DNA of 5,925 bases from positions 1 to 5,925 of the forward strand of contig QHRI01000289.1 in assembly GCA_003221375.1 (NCBI GenBank). The letters are read 5' to 3'. Positions within the stretch are counted from its first letter, which is position 1, and each line of letters starts with the position of its first letter. The position numbers were made by a program, and so were the translations under genes. Origin of the DNA: Verrucomicrobiota bacterium (lineage in GTDB: Bacteria; Verrucomicrobiota; Verrucomicrobiia; Chthoniobacterales; UBA10450). Below, piece by piece: positions 5,277 through 5,925 of the stretch. The notes beneath the pieces were generated by a model. That model was given only the letters and a program-made list of their open reading frames with translations, was not told the DNA's origin and ran no database searches.

Positions 5277-5925
5277 CCGTAGAGCGTCACGAATTTGCGA
5301 GCGATAACACTGCGCCGATTTGCCCGGAGGCGTCGGCCGCATTGCAGGAAGCCAATGCGGATTACGCCGCAGCGTATGGCGAGGACCGCTGGACGGCCCG
5401 CGTGTGCGACCGGATCCGCGGAATCTTCGAGACCGATTGCGACGTTTATTTTGTTTTCACCGGCACTGCGGCGAATGCCCTGGCTCTCGCGCAAATATGT
5501 CCGTCGTTTCGCAGTATTATCTGCCATCAGAACGCTCACATTCAGACCGATGAATGCGGCGGCCCGGAATTTTTCACCGGCGGATCGAAACTGCTCTTGG
5601 TCGGGGGCGGAAATGGGAAGATCGATATTGGCGAAGCCAAAGTGCTGCTTGCGCGACAGAACGAACTGCACTCGCACAAGCCGGGCGTGATCAGCATTGC
5701 AGAGGCAACCGAGTTCGGAACGGTTTATAATTGCGACGAAATTGCGGCGATCGCTGGCCTGGCGCGTTCGTACCAATTGTCCCTGCACATGGACGGTGCG
5801 CGTTTCGCCAACGCAGTCGCATCGCTCAACTGCTCACCAAGAACAATCACATGGGAGGTTGGAGTTGATGTTCTCTGCTTCGGCGGAACAAAAAATGGGA
5901 CGGTCGCCGGTGAGTTAGTGATATT
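5273..5925 (+). CDS. ltaE: Low-specificity L-threonine aldolase, PLP-dependent (3' end outside window)
   Basis: The first 217 residues are present, of perhaps 340 in the family. The enzyme cleaves L-threonine or allo-threonine to glycine and acetaldehyde, using pyridoxal phosphate in the cytoplasm. Family marks in order: FASDNTAPICPEA near the N-terminus, YGEDRWTAR at 35-43, the phosphate-binding TGTAANAL at 63-70, AHIQTDECGGPEFF at 88-101 (His89 probably stacks on the cofactor), SIAEATEFGTVY at 141-152, HMDGARFANA at 172-181 (Asp174 contacts the pyridine nitrogen) and FGGTKNG at 203-209 (Lys207 is the expected Schiff-base lysine). The ATG at 5273 is the first start after an in-frame TAG (5261-5263) and matches the family's usual beginning. 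No strong Shine-Dalgarno precedes it, so coupling to the small overlapping ORF is possible. It is divergent from putA across a structured 223-bp leader. The reading frame is intact to the edge. Family assignment is firm, exact substrate range less so. Confidence 0.93.
   Translation, partial: MTVERHEFASDNTAPICPEASAALQEANADYAAAYGEDRWTARVCDRIRGIFETDCDVYFVFTGTAANALALAQICPSFRSIICHQNAHIQTDECGGPEFFTGGSKLLLVGGGNGKIDIGEAKVLLARQNELHSHKPGVISIAEATEFGTVYNCDEIAAIAGLARSYQLSLHMDGARFANAVASLNCSPRTITWEVGVDVLCFGGTKNGTVAGELVI

Noticed and set aside
5144..5788. Minus-strand frame of 214 codons opposite the threonine aldolase gene
   Set aside because: The plus strand carries all aldolase motifs in order; the antisense frame has no recognisable domain.

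Overview
The window looks like a piece of a Gram-negative soil or freshwater genome, most likely Verrucomicrobiota and perhaps Chthoniobacterales (Udaeobacter-like). This is inference. It rests on the kelch protein, which has a long basic leader containing EGGFFDLR, an 'IGLF..LAG' membrane segment and a TP/RP-rich tail, a style I associate with that group. It also fits the PutA type (no DNA-binding domain, GAIVGR and PRVVTENV motifs) and the FGGTKNG-type threonine aldolase. No phylogenetic marker is present.

Layout. (1) 80-1540 (+): an exported or membrane-anchored protein with seven kelch-like blades and a Pro/Thr tail. A possible 3' end of an upstream reading frame overlaps its start by ATGA. 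(2) 1541-1820: a spacer without a convincing gene, holding a short minus-strand stretch that may be a gene remnant. (3) 1821-2120 (+): a 99-residue single-span membrane protein of unknown function. (4) 2131-2156: a compact hairpin filling the 37-bp gap between convergent genes. (5) 2158-5049 (-): a bifunctional proline dehydrogenase / glutamate-semialdehyde dehydrogenase (PutA). (6) 5050-5272: a divergent spacer with an A10 tract, a 19-bp perfect dyad and a terminator-like 12-bp stem. A 49-codon open frame runs through this structure and ends in an ATGA overlap with the next gene. (7) 5273-5925 (+): a PLP-dependent threonine aldolase, cut by the window end.

How the genes relate. putA and the aldolase gene diverge from one regulatory region. 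Both act in amino-acid catabolism: proline to glutamate, and threonine to glycine plus acetaldehyde. Shared control is plausible but not shown. The kelch and small membrane proteins have no visible link to them.

The most notable point is that putA looks altered at both ends. The conserved glycine-rich segment that should follow the aldehyde-anchor loop near the C-terminus is missing in frame, about 20-24 residues. The N-terminus lacks an ATG start and the expected first helices. I found no RNA genes, insertion sequence, CRISPR array or origin, and no clear evidence of a new defence or mobile system.
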